A DNA stretch of 28,836 bases from an uncultured Collinsella sp. (GCA_902494465.1 CABUTH010000004.1:1-28836), one strand, 5' to 3'; positions 1-8,614 are shown, counted from the stretch's first letter. The notes: generated by a model from the letters alone, not told the origin. Numbers and translations are program-made.

Positions 1-785
1 GCTACCGCTATGCCGTAGCGCACCCGCCGAGAGCGACCCGGCCAGAGCTCCGGGGGGCCGTGCGCGAGATCTTCTCGAGGACGGCGAACGGGTGCGGCCA
101 CCGCCAGATAGCGATGTGCCTGAGGGCCGAGCTGGGCGCGAGGATAGCGGACAAGACGGTCCTCAAGATGATGCGGGAGCTCGGCATACGCTGCGGCATC
201 CGCCGGGAGACCGACTACCATCGCTACAACTCCTACCGCGGTCCGGTCGGCGAGAGGTTCGACAACCTGATAGCGCGTGACTTTCGCGCGGGCGCCCCGT
301 GGGAGAAGCTCGGGACCGACGTCACGGAATTCAGGCAGCCCTGGGGCAAGGCGTACTTCGCCCCGGTCTACGACTTCTGCACGAAGGAGATCGTCTCCTG
401 GTCGGTGTCGACGAGCCCGGACATGGCCCAGCAGGAGGAGGTGCTCAGGCGCCTGTTCGCGAGGATGCCGGCCGGGGCCTCGCCGATCGTCCACAGCGAC
501 ATGGGCTGGCAGTACCAGCACCCTAGGTGGACCGGCGAGCTCAGGAGGCACGGCGCCAGGCAGAGCATGTCGAGAAAGGGCAACTGCCTGGACAACGGGG
601 CGACGGAGCAGGTGTTCGGGCATCTCAAGGACGAGTTCTTCAGGGGCGTCGAGTGGGCCGACTTCGAGTCCTTCAAGAGGGACCTCGACGCCTACGTCGT
701 GCATTGGAACACGAGGCGTCGCCAGGTGGCGCTCGGCGGCCTCACCCCGGTGGAGTTTCGGAAACGGCTATTGAAAGCGTCCTAG
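1..785 (+). CDS. IS3-family (IS150-like) transposase, 5' end cut by window edge
   Basis: This is the catalytic OrfB-type integrase of an IS3-family element, which moves DNA by cut-and-paste or copy-out chemistry. The frame is open back to base 3, so the start lies outside the window; the internal GTG at 60 need not be the start. The DDE triad is visible: Asp in GTDVTEF (codon 318-320), Asp in HSDMGWQY (498-500) and Glu in ATEQVFGHLKDE (606-608). There are 35 residues between the second Asp and the Glu, as expected of the rve core. The motif MSRKGNCLDNGATE is typical of the IS150 group. The stop is at 783-785. Its codons are extremely G/C rich, somewhat unlike the neighbours. The family assignment is firm. 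Whether the element is intact cannot be judged because its left end is missing. Confidence 0.93.
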   Translation, partial: YRYAVAHPPRATRPELRGAVREIFSRTANGCGHRQIAMCLRAELGARIADKTVLKMMRELGIRCGIRRETDYHRYNSYRGPVGERFDNLIARDFRAGAPWEKLGTDVTEFRQPWGKAYFAPVYDFCTKEIVSWSVSTSPDMAQQEEVLRRLFARMPAGASPIVHSDMGWQYQHPRWTGELRRHGARQSMSRKGNCLDNGATEQVFGHLKDEFFRGVEWADFESFKRDLDAYVVHWNTRRRQVALGGLTPVEFRKRLLKAS

Positions 786-845
786 TGTTCGCTTCTAATA
801 AAGAAGGCCAAGATTCGGGACGCAGTTCAAAAGGTGCCTGTCCCC
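1..845 (+). mobile_element. Right part of an IS3-family insertion sequence
   Basis: The element contains the transposase above plus a short non-coding tail. After the stop codon the sequence runs through about 45 bases to a small inverted repeat (AAAGG at 833, CCTTT at 845 on the same strand) with the core GGTGCCTGTCCCC. I take this as the likely right terminal repeat, but the left end is absent, so neither the matching terminal repeat nor a target duplication can be checked. The right boundary is therefore approximate. Confidence 0.45.
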
Positions 846-862
846 TTTGTGGTGGTTGGCGG

Positions 863-2008
863 CTAAGCGGTGGGGAGCCCTGGCGTGTTGGCCGGCTGCT
901 GCGGCTTGAGGTGGGCGTTGCGCCAGATGATCTGGATAACGTAGCCGAGCGTGAAGACAAAGGTCACGCCGCTGATGAAATCGCCTACGAGGGGGATTGC
1001 CGTAAGCGCGCCTGCGATCACGCCGCCGGCGGCTGCCATGGCGTAGCGGTTCTGGCTGTGTCCGACCATGCGGGCGATCGCGCACCCAGCAAAGGCGCTC
1101 GACACCAACGCGATGCCGATAACGCCGCACAAGAGGGCTCCGGCAAGCGGCAGGCCAGCGATTGAGATAATCAGCAGTAGGACGGCGGGGACGATAGCGA
1201 CCGTGCCCAGAAGACCGCTCACCCACAGGGGCGTGGGGCACTGGTGGAGCATTCCGGCGGCGCTGGCGGTCGCGCGCGGAAAGACGAGCTCGAGCAGCAG
1301 GGCGATGAAGCAGGTCGAGAGCGCCGCGGCGACGATGCCGCCGATGACATCGTTAACGGTGGAAGAATCCTCGTTCTCGGTGCGGTCGATCTTGAGCGCG
1401 CCGACCTCGGCTCCAGCTGCGCGCTCGGGGTCTTCGGAGACGTGCGCGTTCACGGTGCCGGTGATGTGGGCGTCCTTGCCCAGGATGAGCTTGTCGGCCC
1501 AGACCTCGACATCGCCCTCGACGGTGCCATCGATGGTCACCGTATCGCCCGCGAGTGCTGCCGACTTGGTAGAGCCGCGCAGGGCAACCGTCTCGCCTAT
1601 CGCATAGAAGCAGTTGGCGGTGCTGTCGGAATTGAGCACGACATGCTGACCGACGACCGTGACGCTGCCATCAACCGTAGTCTTGGCAATGTCGATGGTG
1701 CGCGCCGCAAGACGGATGGCGCCGCCCACCGTGCAGTCGCGGATCGAGAGGGTATCGCCCGCAGCGATGATATCGCGGTCGATGGAGGTGTCGTCCAGGT
1801 TGAGGCTCTGACCTGCCCAGTACAGGTCACCTTCGACGCCGGACGGAGTGGCGTCATTGTCGGTCGCAAGTACGTTGCCTGCGGTGTCCGTGCCGGCAAG
1901 AGCCGTAGCGGGAAGTGCGGTGAGCGCCAGAGCGATGAGCGCGAATAGGATGGTGATGCGGCCCCACGCTTTACGGCGTTGGGTCGACGGGAATTGATTG
2001 TGGGGCAT
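863..2008 (-). CDS. Bactofilin-like polymer-forming exported membrane protein
   Basis: This 381-residue protein starts at ATG 2008, preceded by GAAGGA six bases upstream; a TTG further upstream (2056) has no comparable site. Residues 1 to about 38 look like a signal peptide (Arg-rich start, long Ala/Leu run, ALA-G end). Residues about 50-170 show repeated short beta-strand units (DRDIIAAGDTLSIRD, DGSVTVVGQHVVLN, GTVEGDVEVWADKLIL), the beta-helix pattern of bactofilin or polymer-forming domains. The C-terminal half holds four or so hydrophobic segments rich in Ala, Gly, Ile and Val. Similar architecture is found in envelope proteins of unknown role. The family resemblance is by pattern only and no function is claimed beyond a membrane-attached scaffold. 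The gene lies convergent to the transposase. Confidence 0.7.
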   Translation of the reverse strand: MPHNQFPSTQRRKAWGRITILFALIALALTALPATALAGTDTAGNVLATDNDATPSGVEGDLYWAGQSLNLDDTSIDRDIIAAGDTLSIRDCTVGGAIRLAARTIDIAKTTVDGSVTVVGQHVVLNSDSTANCFYAIGETVALRGSTKSAALAGDTVTIDGTVEGDVEVWADKLILGKDAHITGTVNAHVSEDPERAAGAEVGALKIDRTENEDSSTVNDVIGGIVAAALSTCFIALLLELVFPRATASAAGMLHQCPTPLWVSGLLGTVAIVPAVLLLIISIAGLPLAGALLCGVIGIALVSSAFAGCAIARMVGHSQNRYAMAAAGGVIAGALTAIPLVGDFISGVTFVFTLGYVIQIIWRNAHLKPQQPANTPGLPTA

Positions 2009-2114
2009 AGTGAATCCTTCGTCAGATGCTCGATATGCACCTAACAGGGTACCCAACGCGTGGGCGCTCTAAAAGAACCTCTCGGTTGCATTTCGAAGGA
2101 TGAGCCCGCGCAAT

Positions 2115-2804
2115 CTACTTTTTGTGGTGCAAAAAGCGCGCGATGTCCTCTTCGGTGGGGCTTTTGATGTCAAAACGCAGCGACAGCCAGCGCAGCCCCA
2201 TGGTCACAACGACGCATACGACCAGCGCGCAGACATTGCTGACCAAGCCACTCATGACGAGGCTTACATAGCTTGCCGATCCGGCGATGGCCGCGATGGC
2301 ATAAAAGTTAGTGCGCTGGAAAATGCCCGGCACCACGCCCATAAAGCCGTCGCGCAGCATGCCGCCGCCCACCGCGGTGAAAAAGCCCATCATGATGCAC
2401 ACCGCCGGCGCAAAGCCGTAGACCAGCGCCTTGTCTGCTCCGGTGGCGGCGTAGATGCCGACCGAGATGATGTCGAGCAGGGGAATGAGTTTTTCGGGTT
2501 TGTCGACGATTGCCGGGAAAATATAGATGATGGCTGCCGTGGCAATGGAAAGCGGGAGCGCCATCGGCTGGTTGAGGATGTAGACGTTGCCCACCTGCAG
2601 CGTCATGTCGCGTAAAAGACCGCCGCCCAGGCCACAGACCACGGCAAGCGCGACCGCGCCCACCAGGTCGAGCTTGTGCTCGCGCGCAACCAGCACGCCC
2701 GAGATCGATGCAGCGACAACAGCGAACATCTCGAGCCAAAACGGAATAGCGACCATGGCATCCGTGGCGTGTGAGGTAACGGTCATAGCGGCGACGACGG
2801 GCAA
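2115..2804 (-). CDS. TRIC cation channel / UPF0126 family membrane protein
   Basis: This 229-residue protein is almost entirely hydrophobic, with about seven membrane segments. It is built as two similar halves, each carrying the family signature: GGGLLRD in the first and GGGMLRD in the second. Prokaryotic members form trimeric potassium-permeable channels in the inner membrane; the physiological role is unsettled. I chose the TTG start at 2804 because AAAGGA lies about seven bases upstream; the ATG at 2786 lacks a good ribosome site. The short soluble tail ends in HHKK. The gene is about 100 bases upstream of, and on the same strand as, the bactofilin-like gene. Co-transcription is possible but not shown. 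Confidence 0.88.
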   Translation of the reverse strand: MPVVAAMTVTSHATDAMVAIPFWLEMFAVVAASISGVLVAREHKLDLVGAVALAVVCGLGGGLLRDMTLQVGNVYILNQPMALPLSIATAAIIYIFPAIVDKPEKLIPLLDIISVGIYAATGADKALVYGFAPAVCIMMGFFTAVGGGMLRDGFMGVVPGIFQRTNFYAIAAIAGSASYVSLVMSGLVSNVCALVVCVVVTMGLRWLSLRFDIKSPTEEDIARFLHHKK

Positions 2805-3130
2805 GATGGGGTCCTTTTGGTTGCGGGTTTAGACAATGCCCGTACATAGTACATGGTTGGCGGGCGTGGTGACCCTATTGCTCGGTAAACGGTCGGGACT
2901 GGTTGGGGGTGTAGGTACCATGTTTGGGGATCTGGGTTGATGCTGAACGCGATGGGGGCGTAGCTGAATAGGAGGGATGTCCAAATTTTGAGCGGAGCTC
3001 AAAATTTATTCGGTCGGTTTACGCCGACCGCGCTGCGCTAAAAACGCGCCACGGGCGCGTTTTCTTTACGCTCCGCGCCCTGGCGGGTTCGAATCCCTCC
3101 TCCTCTGCCTTATTTGCTTGTTAGGGACTC
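2805..3130. other. Gene-free stretch with three consecutive hairpins and a tRNA fragment
   Basis: No protein gene is supported here. The stretch holds three perfect hairpins in a row: arms 2983-2993 and 2997-3007 (11 bp, 3-base loop), 3011-3017 and 3024-3030 (7 bp), and 3041-3050 and 3054-3063 (10 bp, 3-base loop, A- and T-flanked, so a possible two-way terminator). A further 9-bp pairing, AGGAGGGAT at 2970 with ATCCCTCCT at 3093, could close the whole set into one structure. The function is unknown. Confidence 0.6.
3085..3109 (+). pseudogene. tRNA-Ser 3'-end fragment (T-loop and acceptor), inverted to the intact gene
   Basis: These 25 bases contain a T-loop (GGTTCGAATCC) and acceptor strand and match the 3' end of the nearby intact tRNA-Ser(CGA) at 24 of 25 positions, but on the opposite strand. 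No complete tRNA can be folded upstream: the expected D-arm and anticodon arm are replaced by hairpins. A short GGAGGGATGTCC at 2971 resembles the 5' end of a serine tRNA, so a tRNA gene interrupted by an insertion is one reading. A leftover tRNA attachment sequence is another. Confidence 0.55.
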
Positions 3131-3163
3131 AAAACAAAAAAGCTCCCGTTGCCGGGAGCTTTC
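3131..3163 (-). terminator. Rho-independent terminator after tRNA-Ser(CGA)
   Basis: A perfect 8-bp hairpin (AGCTCCCG at 3141-3148, CGGGAGCT at 3153-3160, 4-base loop) is followed on the minus strand by a run of T (complement of 3131-3140). It sits about ten bases past the tRNA 3' end. Confidence 0.9.
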
Positions 3164-3173
3164 TCAACCAAAA

Positions 3174-3264
3174 TGGCGGAGGAGGAGGGATTCGAACCCT
3201 CGTGACCTTATACAGGCCAAACGGTTTTCGAGACCGCCGCATTCAACCACTCTGCCACCCCTCC
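3174..3264 (-). tRNA. tRNA-Ser, anticodon CGA
   Basis: This 91-base minus-strand tRNA includes an encoded CCA (complement of 3174-3176). The acceptor arms GGAGGGG and CTCCTCC pair with one G-U, and the discriminator is G. The T-arm is GAGGG-TTCGAAT-CCCTC. The anticodon loop CTCGAAA is closed by a five-pair stem and gives CGA, which reads the serine codon UCG. A long variable arm is present, as expected of class II serine tRNAs. Confidence 0.96.
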
Positions 3265-3271
3265 GCGTGGG

Positions 3272-3303
3272 GTAAAAACAAAGCAGGCTCGAAGGCCTGC
3301 TTT
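3272..3303 (-). terminator. Rho-independent terminator between the two tRNA-Ser genes
   Basis: A 9-bp hairpin (AAAGCAGGC at 3280-3288, GCCTGCTTT at 3295-3303) is followed on the minus strand by GTTTTTA. It lies just past the 3' end of tRNA-Ser(GGA), so read-through would be needed for that promoter to express the second tRNA. Confidence 0.85.
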
Positions 3304-3312
3304 GGAATTAAC

Positions 3313-3403
3313 TGGCGGAGAGTCAGGGATTTGAACCCTGGAGACGCTTTTGACGCCTACACGATTTCCAATCGTGCTCCTTCGGCCACTCGGACAACTC
3401 TCC
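3313..3403 (-). tRNA. tRNA-Ser, anticodon GGA
   Basis: This 91-base minus-strand tRNA has an encoded CCA (complement of 3313-3315). The acceptor GGAGAGT pairs perfectly with ACTCTCC and the discriminator is G. The anticodon stem CACGA/TCGTG closes the loop TTGGAAA, giving anticodon GGA, which reads UCC and UCU. The extended variable arm marks a class II serine tRNA. It is the first gene after the promoter at 3420-3447. Confidence 0.96.
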
Positions 3404-3419
3404 GTTAAATGCGAAAGTC

Positions 3420-3447
3420 AGTATACACGAGGAATCGCAAAGTGCAA
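3420..3447 (-). promoter_or_regulatory. Sigma-70-type promoter for the tRNA-Ser genes
   Basis: On the minus strand TTGCAC (complement of 3442-3447) and TATACT (complement of 3420-3425) are separated by 16 bases. The predicted start lies about ten bases upstream of the tRNA-Ser(GGA) 5' end. Both boxes are close to consensus. Confidence 0.75.
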
Positions 3448-3807
3448 ACAGAAAAGTTGGCATTTTTTAAAACGCCTTGCCGCGCTTGGCGCTGCAGTGG
3501 GGTTTGAGGTGCCAAAAAACGGCATCCGACCAGCGCGGTTGATCAACTCAACTGTTCAAAAGGGGTATTCATAAGCGACTTGGCAATGAATTTAAAAATC
3601 TTTGGGTGGTGCTGTGGGCCACTGGTATGCATTTTGCGACCACAGCCTTGTGCCCGTTGACCTGCGGCTTGGCTCAGCTTGTCCCCACGGCACCGTATCT
3701 TGTCAACAGATCCGTCAAGCTTTTGGTCAGCATTTGGTTGGAATGCGCATGAAACGTCGTGTGAGTATGGGCATATGTGGAGGTCATGAGGTTGTAGCTG
3801 CATATTC
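3448..3807. other. Gene-free stretch between the tRNA promoter and the rpsF promoter
   Basis: Short open frames occur on both strands, but none has a ribosome site, family resemblance or core-like codon use. I see no convincing gene, RNA or repeat here. It is the divergent spacer between the minus-strand tRNAs and the plus-strand ribosomal operon. Confidence 0.5.
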
Positions 3808-3836
3808 TTGCGGCCTGGGAGGTTGAAAGATATTAT
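3808..3836 (+). promoter_or_regulatory. Probable promoter of the rpsF operon
   Basis: TTGCGG (3808-3813) and TATTAT (3831-3836) are separated by exactly 17 bases. The predicted start near 3843 leaves a leader of about 65 bases before rpsF. Confidence 0.55.
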
Positions 3837-3853
3837 TACCAAGTCTTTTCCTG

Positions 3854-3880
3854 CTTCAGGCGCACCTTCACGACCTGAAG
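3854..3880 (+). promoter_or_regulatory. Leader hairpin before rpsF, possible S6:S18 autoregulatory element
   Basis: A 7-bp stem (CTTCAGG at 3854-3860, CCTGAAG at 3874-3880) closes a 13-base loop just upstream of the rpsF ribosome site. Many bacteria carry an S6:S18-binding RNA structure at this place. The position fits, but I could not confirm the conserved bulge or loop bases, so the identification is tentative. Confidence 0.35.
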
Positions 3881-3907
3881 CCACATTTGCCCAGAGGAGG
3901 TGACAAT

Positions 3908-4201
3908 ATGAAGGCTTATGAACTGCTGTTCTTTGTTGACCCGTCGCTCGACCCCGAGACTCGTCTCGCTGTTATGAAGCGCATCGATACCACGATCGCT
4001 GAGGGCGCTGGCAAGGTCGACTCCGTTGACGAGTGGGGCAAGCGCAAGCTCGCCTACGAGATCAACGACCTCACCGATGGTGACTACACCCTCATCAACT
4101 TCCACGCAGATCCTACCCAGATCGCCGAGCTTGATCGCGTCCTGCGCATCACCGACGCTGTGGTCCGCCACATGATCGTCCGTCGCGACGACCAGGAGTA
4201 A
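3908..4201 (+). CDS. rpsF: 30S ribosomal protein S6
   Basis: S6 binds S18 and helps assemble the platform of the 30S subunit. The 97-residue protein is the usual size. It begins MKAYELLFFVDP, the typical first beta strand, and contains EWGKRKLAYEIN and the end motif DAVVRHMIVRRDD characteristic of S6. The start is ATG 3908 behind AGAGGAGGTGA. An upstream in-frame start would add seven residues over the ribosome site and is rejected. It is the first gene of rpsF-ssb-rpsR-rplI, so S6 and its partner S18 are co-expressed. The identification is secure. Confidence 0.97.
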   Translation: MKAYELLFFVDPSLDPETRLAVMKRIDTTIAEGAGKVDSVDEWGKRKLAYEINDLTDGDYTLINFHADPTQIAELDRVLRITDAVVRHMIVRRDDQE

Positions 4202-4249
4202 GACTGTCGTTTTGGACTGGGCTTGTGCCCCAAGAGGAAGTAGTGAGTT

Positions 4250-4702
4250 ATGAGCATCAATCGAGTGAACATCACCGGTAACCTCACCCGCGATCCCGAG
4301 CTGCGCGCCACCGCCGGCGGAACCCAGGTTCTGTCCTTTGGCGTCGCCGTGAACGATCGCCGCCGCAACGCGCAGACTGGCGAGTGGGAGGACTATCCCA
4401 ACTTTGTCGACTGCACTATGTTCGGCACCCGCGCCGAGGCCGTGAGCCGTTTCCTGGCAAAGGGAAACAAGGTCGCGATCGAGGGCAAGCTGCGCTACAG
4501 CTCTTGGGAGCGCGACGGCCAGCGCCGGAGCAAGCTTGAAGTCATCGTCGATGAGATCGAGTTTATGAGCTCCCGTGGTGGCCAGGGTGGCTACGATCAG
4601 GGCGGTTACGCCCCCGCAGCTCCCGCGCCCGCAGCACGTCCTGCCGCACCGGTGGCTACGCCGCCCGCGGTCGACGTCTACGATGAGGACATCCCGTTCT
4701 AA
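4250..4702 (+). CDS. ssb: Single-stranded DNA-binding protein
   Basis: SSB coats single-stranded DNA in replication and repair and recruits partners through its acidic tip. The 150-residue protein has an OB-fold at about 1-108 (MSINRVNITGNLTRDPELR, VNDRRRNAQTGEWEDYPNFVDC, LRYSSWERDGQRRSKLEV). A flexible Gly/Gln/Ala/Pro linker at about 109-143 leads to the conserved tip DEDIPF. ATG 4250 follows GAGGAAG. It lies 48 bases after rpsF, the usual place in this operon. The tip is complete, so binding to partner proteins should be intact. Confidence 0.97.
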   Translation: MSINRVNITGNLTRDPELRATAGGTQVLSFGVAVNDRRRNAQTGEWEDYPNFVDCTMFGTRAEAVSRFLAKGNKVAIEGKLRYSSWERDGQRRSKLEVIVDEIEFMSSRGGQGGYDQGGYAPAAPAPAARPAAPVATPPAVDVYDEDIPF

Positions 4703-4774
4703 GGGTTGTTCACCTATTTTTGAGTGAGAGGCGGCTTCGGTTCGCCGAAGTTGCCAAATGAAAGGTATTTTGAC

Positions 4775-5041
4775 ATGGCTAATGATTTTTCTGCACGTCA
4801 GCCGCGTCGTAAGTACTGCCAGTTCTGCAAGGAGAACACTGAGTTCATCGACTATAAGGACACTCAGCTTCTCCGTAAGTACATGACCGACCGTGGCAAG
4901 ATCAAGCCCCGTCGCGTCACTGGCGCTTGCACGCAGCATCAGCATGACATCGCCAACGCCATCAAGCGCGCCCGCGAGATGGCTCTCCTGCCGTACACCG
5001 TCCCCGTGGTTTCCTCTCGTGGCAACCGCGACCGCGGCTAA
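4775..5041 (+). CDS. rpsR: 30S ribosomal protein S18, cysteine-containing form
   Basis: S18 pairs with S6 on the 30S platform and contacts mRNA. The 88-residue protein has the family core [20 protein letters not shown] and [24 protein letters not shown], then a basic, Gly/Arg-rich tail. The start is ATG 4775 after AAAGG; a longer upstream frame covers non-coding sequence and is rejected. It carries CQFC near the N terminus plus a third Cys before QHQH. This is a possible metal-binding set as in the 'C+' forms of zinc-containing ribosomal proteins; that zinc is bound is my inference. It is the third gene of the operon. Confidence 0.96.
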   Translation: MANDFSARQPRRKYCQFCKENTEFIDYKDTQLLRKYMTDRGKIKPRRVTGACTQHQHDIANAIKRAREMALLPYTVPVVSSRGNRDRG

Positions 5042-5056
5042 GAAGGGAGACGCATC

Positions 5057-5596
5057 ATGAAGGTTATTCTTCTCGATGAGATCAAGGGCAAGGGCGGCGA
5101 GGGTGACGTCGTAGAGGTCGCTCAGGGTTACGCTGAGAACTTCCTGTTCCCCAAGAAGCTCGCTGTTGCCGCCACCAAGGGCAACCTCAAGCAGCTTGAC
5201 GAGCGTCGCAACAACATCGCCAAGCGCGAGGCCGTCCGTCTGGCTACCGCCAACGAGACCAAGGCTGCCTTCGAGGGCAAGACGGTCACCGTTGACGTCA
5301 AGGTCGGCGACGAGGGCATCCTCTTTGGCTCCGTTACCGCCGCTATGATCGCTGACGCCATCAAGGCTCAGCTCGGTATGGACATCGACCGCAAGCGCGT
5401 CGAGCTCGGTAAGCCCATCAAGGTTGCCGGTGCCCACACCGTTGCCATCTCGCTGTACCGCGAGATCAAGGCCGAGGTTGTCGTTCTCGTCGGCGTTACC
5501 GCCGAGGAGCTCGCTGCCGAGGCTGAGGTCGAGGAGGCCGCTGAGGTCACCGAGGCCGAGACCGCCGAGGTCGAGACTGAGGCTGCTGCCGAGTAG
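5057..5596 (+). CDS. rplI: 50S ribosomal protein L9 with acidic C-terminal extension
   Basis: L9 binds 23S rRNA at the base of the L1 stalk and limits frameshifting. The 179-residue protein has the N-terminal RNA-binding signature GYAENFLFPKKLAVAAT at about 25-41, a central helix and a C-terminal domain ending near residue 147. About 30 extra residues follow, made almost only of Glu, Ala, Val and Thr. L9 is usually near 150 residues, so this is a lineage extension of low complexity. ATG 5057 follows AGAAGGGAGA, 15 bases after rpsR. A strong terminator follows, so it is the last gene of the operon. Confidence 0.96.
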   Translation: MKVILLDEIKGKGGEGDVVEVAQGYAENFLFPKKLAVAATKGNLKQLDERRNNIAKREAVRLATANETKAAFEGKTVTVDVKVGDEGILFGSVTAAMIADAIKAQLGMDIDRKRVELGKPIKVAGAHTVAISLYREIKAEVVVLVGVTAEELAAEAEVEEAAEVTEAETAEVETEAAAE

Positions 5597-5628
5597 CATT
5601 TGCTGCAACGCAACAATCTTGTTCTAAG

Positions 5629-5667
5629 AAGGGCGCTCTGGGAAACCAGGGCGCCCTTTTGTTTTTT
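5629..5667 (+). terminator. Terminator of the rpsF-ssb-rpsR-rplI operon
   Basis: An 11-bp GC-rich stem (5631-5641 with 5646-5656, one G-T pair, GAAA-type loop) is followed by a T-rich run to 5667. It separates the ribosomal operon from dnaB. Confidence 0.92.
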
Positions 5668-5820
5668 GCGCTGAGTGAGTGTCATGGTAAACGTTGTGTC
5701 GAAGTCCTATATACAGGACCGTTCATCCGTTTGGTTCGGTGATGATTGGCGGCGCGCGGCGCGTTTTGGGACCGTGGCTGATACTATGGATGCTCGCAAG
5801 CGATATGAATGAGGATGCTC

Positions 5821-7212
5821 ATGGCATATGACGATAGGGAGACCGGGCTGACGGTTGAGGACCGCGGCTCAAAGTTGGGTCTTCCCCAAAACCAAGATGC
5901 AGAGGCCAATGTACTGGCCGCTATGCTGCTATCGCCCGAGGTGGTCGAAGAAGCCCAGGTCGAGCTGCAGCCCGATGACTTCTACCGGCCCATTCATAAG
6001 ACCATCTATACCGCGATGGTCGATATGTACAACAGCCGCATTCCCATCGACTCCATCTCGCTGATCGATTACCTGCGAAGCATCAACAAGCTCGATGCCG
6101 TGGGCGGCGAGGCGTATATTTTGGAGCTGATGGGTCAGACCCTGTCGCTCGTCAACTGGCAGCACCATGCCGCTATCGTTCGCCGCGATTCGATGCTGCG
6201 TGAGCTGATCGGCGCCACCAACGAGATCAACGCGCTGGCCTATAACGCTCCCACCGATACCAAAGAGGTCGTGGAGCTAGCCGAGAGCAAGCTGCTCAAG
6301 GTCACAGCGCGCGAGGTCAAGTCGAGCTACAAGACGCTGACCGAGTTTATGGTCGAGGCCTATAACGAGGCCGAGGAAGTGTGCCAGGCCGGTGGCCAGG
6401 CTGCGGGCGTGCCCACGGGCTTCCCGTCGCTCGACCGCATGCTCATGGGTTTTCGCGAGGGCCAGCTCATCATCATCGGCGCCCGTCCTGCCGTGGGTAA
6501 GACGTCGTTCGCCCTGAATCTGGCGCTCAACGCCGCCGCTGCCGGTTATACCGTCGGCTTCTTCTCTCTGGAGATGTCGGGCAAGGAAATTGCCCAGCGT
6601 CTGATTTGCGCCTACGCCATGATCTCGATCAGTGACTTCCGCATGGGCCGCATTAGCCCCGAGCAGTGGGCAAATATCAACGAGGCCACGCAGACCTTGT
6701 CCAAGCTCGATATTCTGATTGACGATACGCCCGGCACCACCGTGACCGAGATTCGCGCCAAGAGCCGCCGCATGCTCCACAACAAGGAGAAGGCCATCAT
6801 CATCCTGGACTACCTGCAGCTGGTGAGTCCTCCGCCGGGACGCCGCTCCGAGAGCCGTACCGTCGAGGTCTCTGAGATGTCGCGTGGTCTGAAGATCATG
6901 GCCAAGGAGCTCAAGATCCCGCTCATCGCGCTGTCGCAGCTCTCGCGTCAGGTCGAATCCCGTACCGGCAAGCGCCCGCAGCTTTCCGACCTTCGTGAAT
7001 CGGGCTCCATCGAGCAGGACGCCGATATCGTTATGTTCTTGGACCGCTCCGCCGACGAGGCCGAAGCCTCGCGCGACGATCGACCCGACGAGGGCGTTAC
7101 GCGTATCGTCGTGGCCAAGAACCGTTCGGGCCCGATCGGCGACGTCGACCTGATGTTCCTGCCGGCATCCACCAAGTTCTATGAGCTTGATGGGGCGCAT
7201 GCCGAGGAGTAG
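5821..7212 (+). CDS. dnaB: Replicative DNA helicase DnaB
   Basis: This hexameric 5'-3' helicase unwinds the replication fork and binds DnaG primase. The 463-residue protein has an N-terminal primase-interaction domain (LPQNQDAEANVLAAMLLS, about 20-120) and a RecA-like motor. Walker A is GARPAVGKTS with Lys227, followed by FFSLEMSGKEIAQR. Walker B is IIILDYLQL with Asp330, and DLRESGSIEQDADIV forms the arginine-finger region. I chose ATG 5821 because GAGG lies six bases upstream; ATGs at 5809 and 5815 are in frame but badly placed. There is no inserted intein. It sits between rplI and purA, a common order in Coriobacteriia. Confidence 0.96.
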   Translation: MAYDDRETGLTVEDRGSKLGLPQNQDAEANVLAAMLLSPEVVEEAQVELQPDDFYRPIHKTIYTAMVDMYNSRIPIDSISLIDYLRSINKLDAVGGEAYILELMGQTLSLVNWQHHAAIVRRDSMLRELIGATNEINALAYNAPTDTKEVVELAESKLLKVTAREVKSSYKTLTEFMVEAYNEAEEVCQAGGQAAGVPTGFPSLDRMLMGFREGQLIIIGARPAVGKTSFALNLALNAAAAGYTVGFFSLEMSGKEIAQRLICAYAMISISDFRMGRISPEQWANINEATQTLSKLDILIDDTPGTTVTEIRAKSRRMLHNKEKAIIILDYLQLVSPPPGRRSESRTVEVSEMSRGLKIMAKELKIPLIALSQLSRQVESRTGKRPQLSDLRESGSIEQDADIVMFLDRSADEAEASRDDRPDEGVTRIVVAKNRSGPIGDVDLMFLPASTKFYELDGAHAEE

Positions 7213-7239
7213 GACAGGCGCCCGGTGCACGGGTATACT
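7210..7239 (+). promoter_or_regulatory. Candidate purA promoter
   Basis: A consensus-like TATACT at 7234-7239 lies about 65 bases before purA. The matching -35 region (around 7210-7216, TAGGACA) is weak, so this is only a candidate. Confidence 0.35.
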
Positions 7240-7296
7240 GGGAATGTTTTGTGCTTCTGCGTGCCGGCGTGGCGCGCAGACAGTCCATGAATGTAA

Positions 7297-8592
<1,296 letters not shown>

Positions 8593-8614
8593 TCGGGACT
8601 ATTTGGTTATTGCG

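Noticed and set aside
3118-3408. Plus-strand 96-residue open frame with GGGGGIRTLVT and WRRVRDLNPG
   Set aside because: It reads through the antisense strands of both tRNA-Ser genes. This peptide pattern is a known artefact of serine tRNA genes and there is no ribosome site.
3543-3884. Minus-strand 113-residue open frame in the rpsF upstream spacer
   Set aside because: It has no ribosome site, no family resemblance, and overlaps the likely rpsF promoter and leader.
3836-5608. Minus-strand 590-residue open frame
   Set aside because: It lies antisense to rpsF, ssb, rpsR and rplI, which are clear genes. Its Leu/Asp/Val-rich composition is what antisense GC-rich codons give.
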